Assembly: GCA_000437755.1 (NCBI GenBank)
Contig: FR900124.1
Span: forward strand, 4,988-11,930
Reading direction: 5' to 3'
DNA length: 6,943 bases
From: Roseburia sp. CAG:303
GTDB lineage: Bacteria; Bacillota; Clostridia; Lachnospirales; Lachnospiraceae
This document shows positions 6,790-6,943 of the stretch, piece by piece. Position 1 is the first letter of the stretch. Each line of letters starts with the position of its first letter. The position numbers were made by a program, and so were the translations under genes. The notes under the pieces were generated by a model, which was given only the letters and a program-made list of their open reading frames with translations, was not told the DNA's origin and made no database searches.

Positions 6790-6943
6790 AGCAGGAGGAA
6801 TATCGAAAAACAATAGAAAAGGCATTTCCATTAAGAAAGGAGTTAAAACAGGACATGAGCAGGGAGTTATTCAGAACACAGAATAAGAAAAGGGGAAAGA
6901 AAAGGTATGTTATTTCGGCGGTTGCGGTGGGAGTGGCAGCAGC
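6786..6943 (+). CDS. Probable membrane anti-sigma factor, N-terminal part (cut by window end)
   Basis: The ATG at 6786 follows AAAGGAG (6772-6778) with a 7-base spacer, and the frame stays open to the window end, giving 52 full codons. The visible part is a charged cytoplasmic segment rich in Lys, Arg and Glu (residues 1-41), with a strongly basic cluster KKRGKKR just before a hydrophobic stretch that starts VISAVAVGVAA. This fits the beginning of a single membrane-spanning helix with the N terminus inside, by the positive-inside rule. Together with its position just behind an ECF sigma gene, this is the normal form of a cognate anti-sigma factor that holds the sigma factor at the membrane. 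The class (for example the DUF4179 type common in clostridia) cannot be decided because the extracellular part is missing. A different membrane protein of the same operon remains possible. Confidence 0.7.
   Translation, partial: MKQEEYRKTIEKAFPLRKELKQDMSRELFRTQNKKRGKKRYVISAVAVGVAA

Overview
The window looks like a chromosomal signalling region from a low-to-mid GC Firmicute, most likely a gut-type member of class Clostridia (Lachnospiraceae-like). This is an inference. It rests on strong AGGAG-type ribosome binding sites, tightly packed co-directional genes, hybrid kinases with short six-helix membrane domains, a DegV-type domain, and an ECF sigma/anti-sigma pair of the kind common in that group. 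No tRNA, rRNA, CRISPR array, insertion sequence or other mobile element is visible. Every gene called lies on the + strand.

Bases 1-6142 form one apparent operon of three signalling genes. It opens with the 3' part of a response regulator: the end of a receiver domain followed by a complete HD-GYP cyclic-di-GMP phosphodiesterase domain (1-771). After a 24-base gap comes an 892-residue membrane hybrid histidine kinase (796-3474). Its order is six membrane helices, HisKA, HATPase, a degenerate receiver, an intact receiver, an HPt domain and a duplicated helical tail. Overlapping its stop by 8 bases is an 891-residue hybrid kinase (3467-6142). This one has the same membrane, kinase and receiver plan, but in place of an HPt it ends in a full-length DegV (fatty-acid-binding, EDD-fold) domain. 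That kinase-receiver-DegV fusion is the most unusual object in the window. A strong intrinsic terminator (6159-6191) closes the operon.

Taken together, the three proteins hold the parts of a phosphorelay. There are two hybrid kinases, only one visible HPt (in the first kinase), and a receiver-coupled c-di-GMP hydrolase as a possible output. The DegV domain suggests that an acyl-lipid signal could feed into the relay or be controlled by it. The wiring is inferred from gene order and domain content, not shown.

After the terminator a second unit begins. It has a possible ECF-type promoter (about 6210-6240), a 158-residue ECF sigma factor (6275-6751), and the first 52 codons of a probable membrane anti-sigma factor (from 6786, cut by the window end). 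Between these two genes a 13-codon reading frame is linked to both neighbours by ATGA stop/start overlaps.
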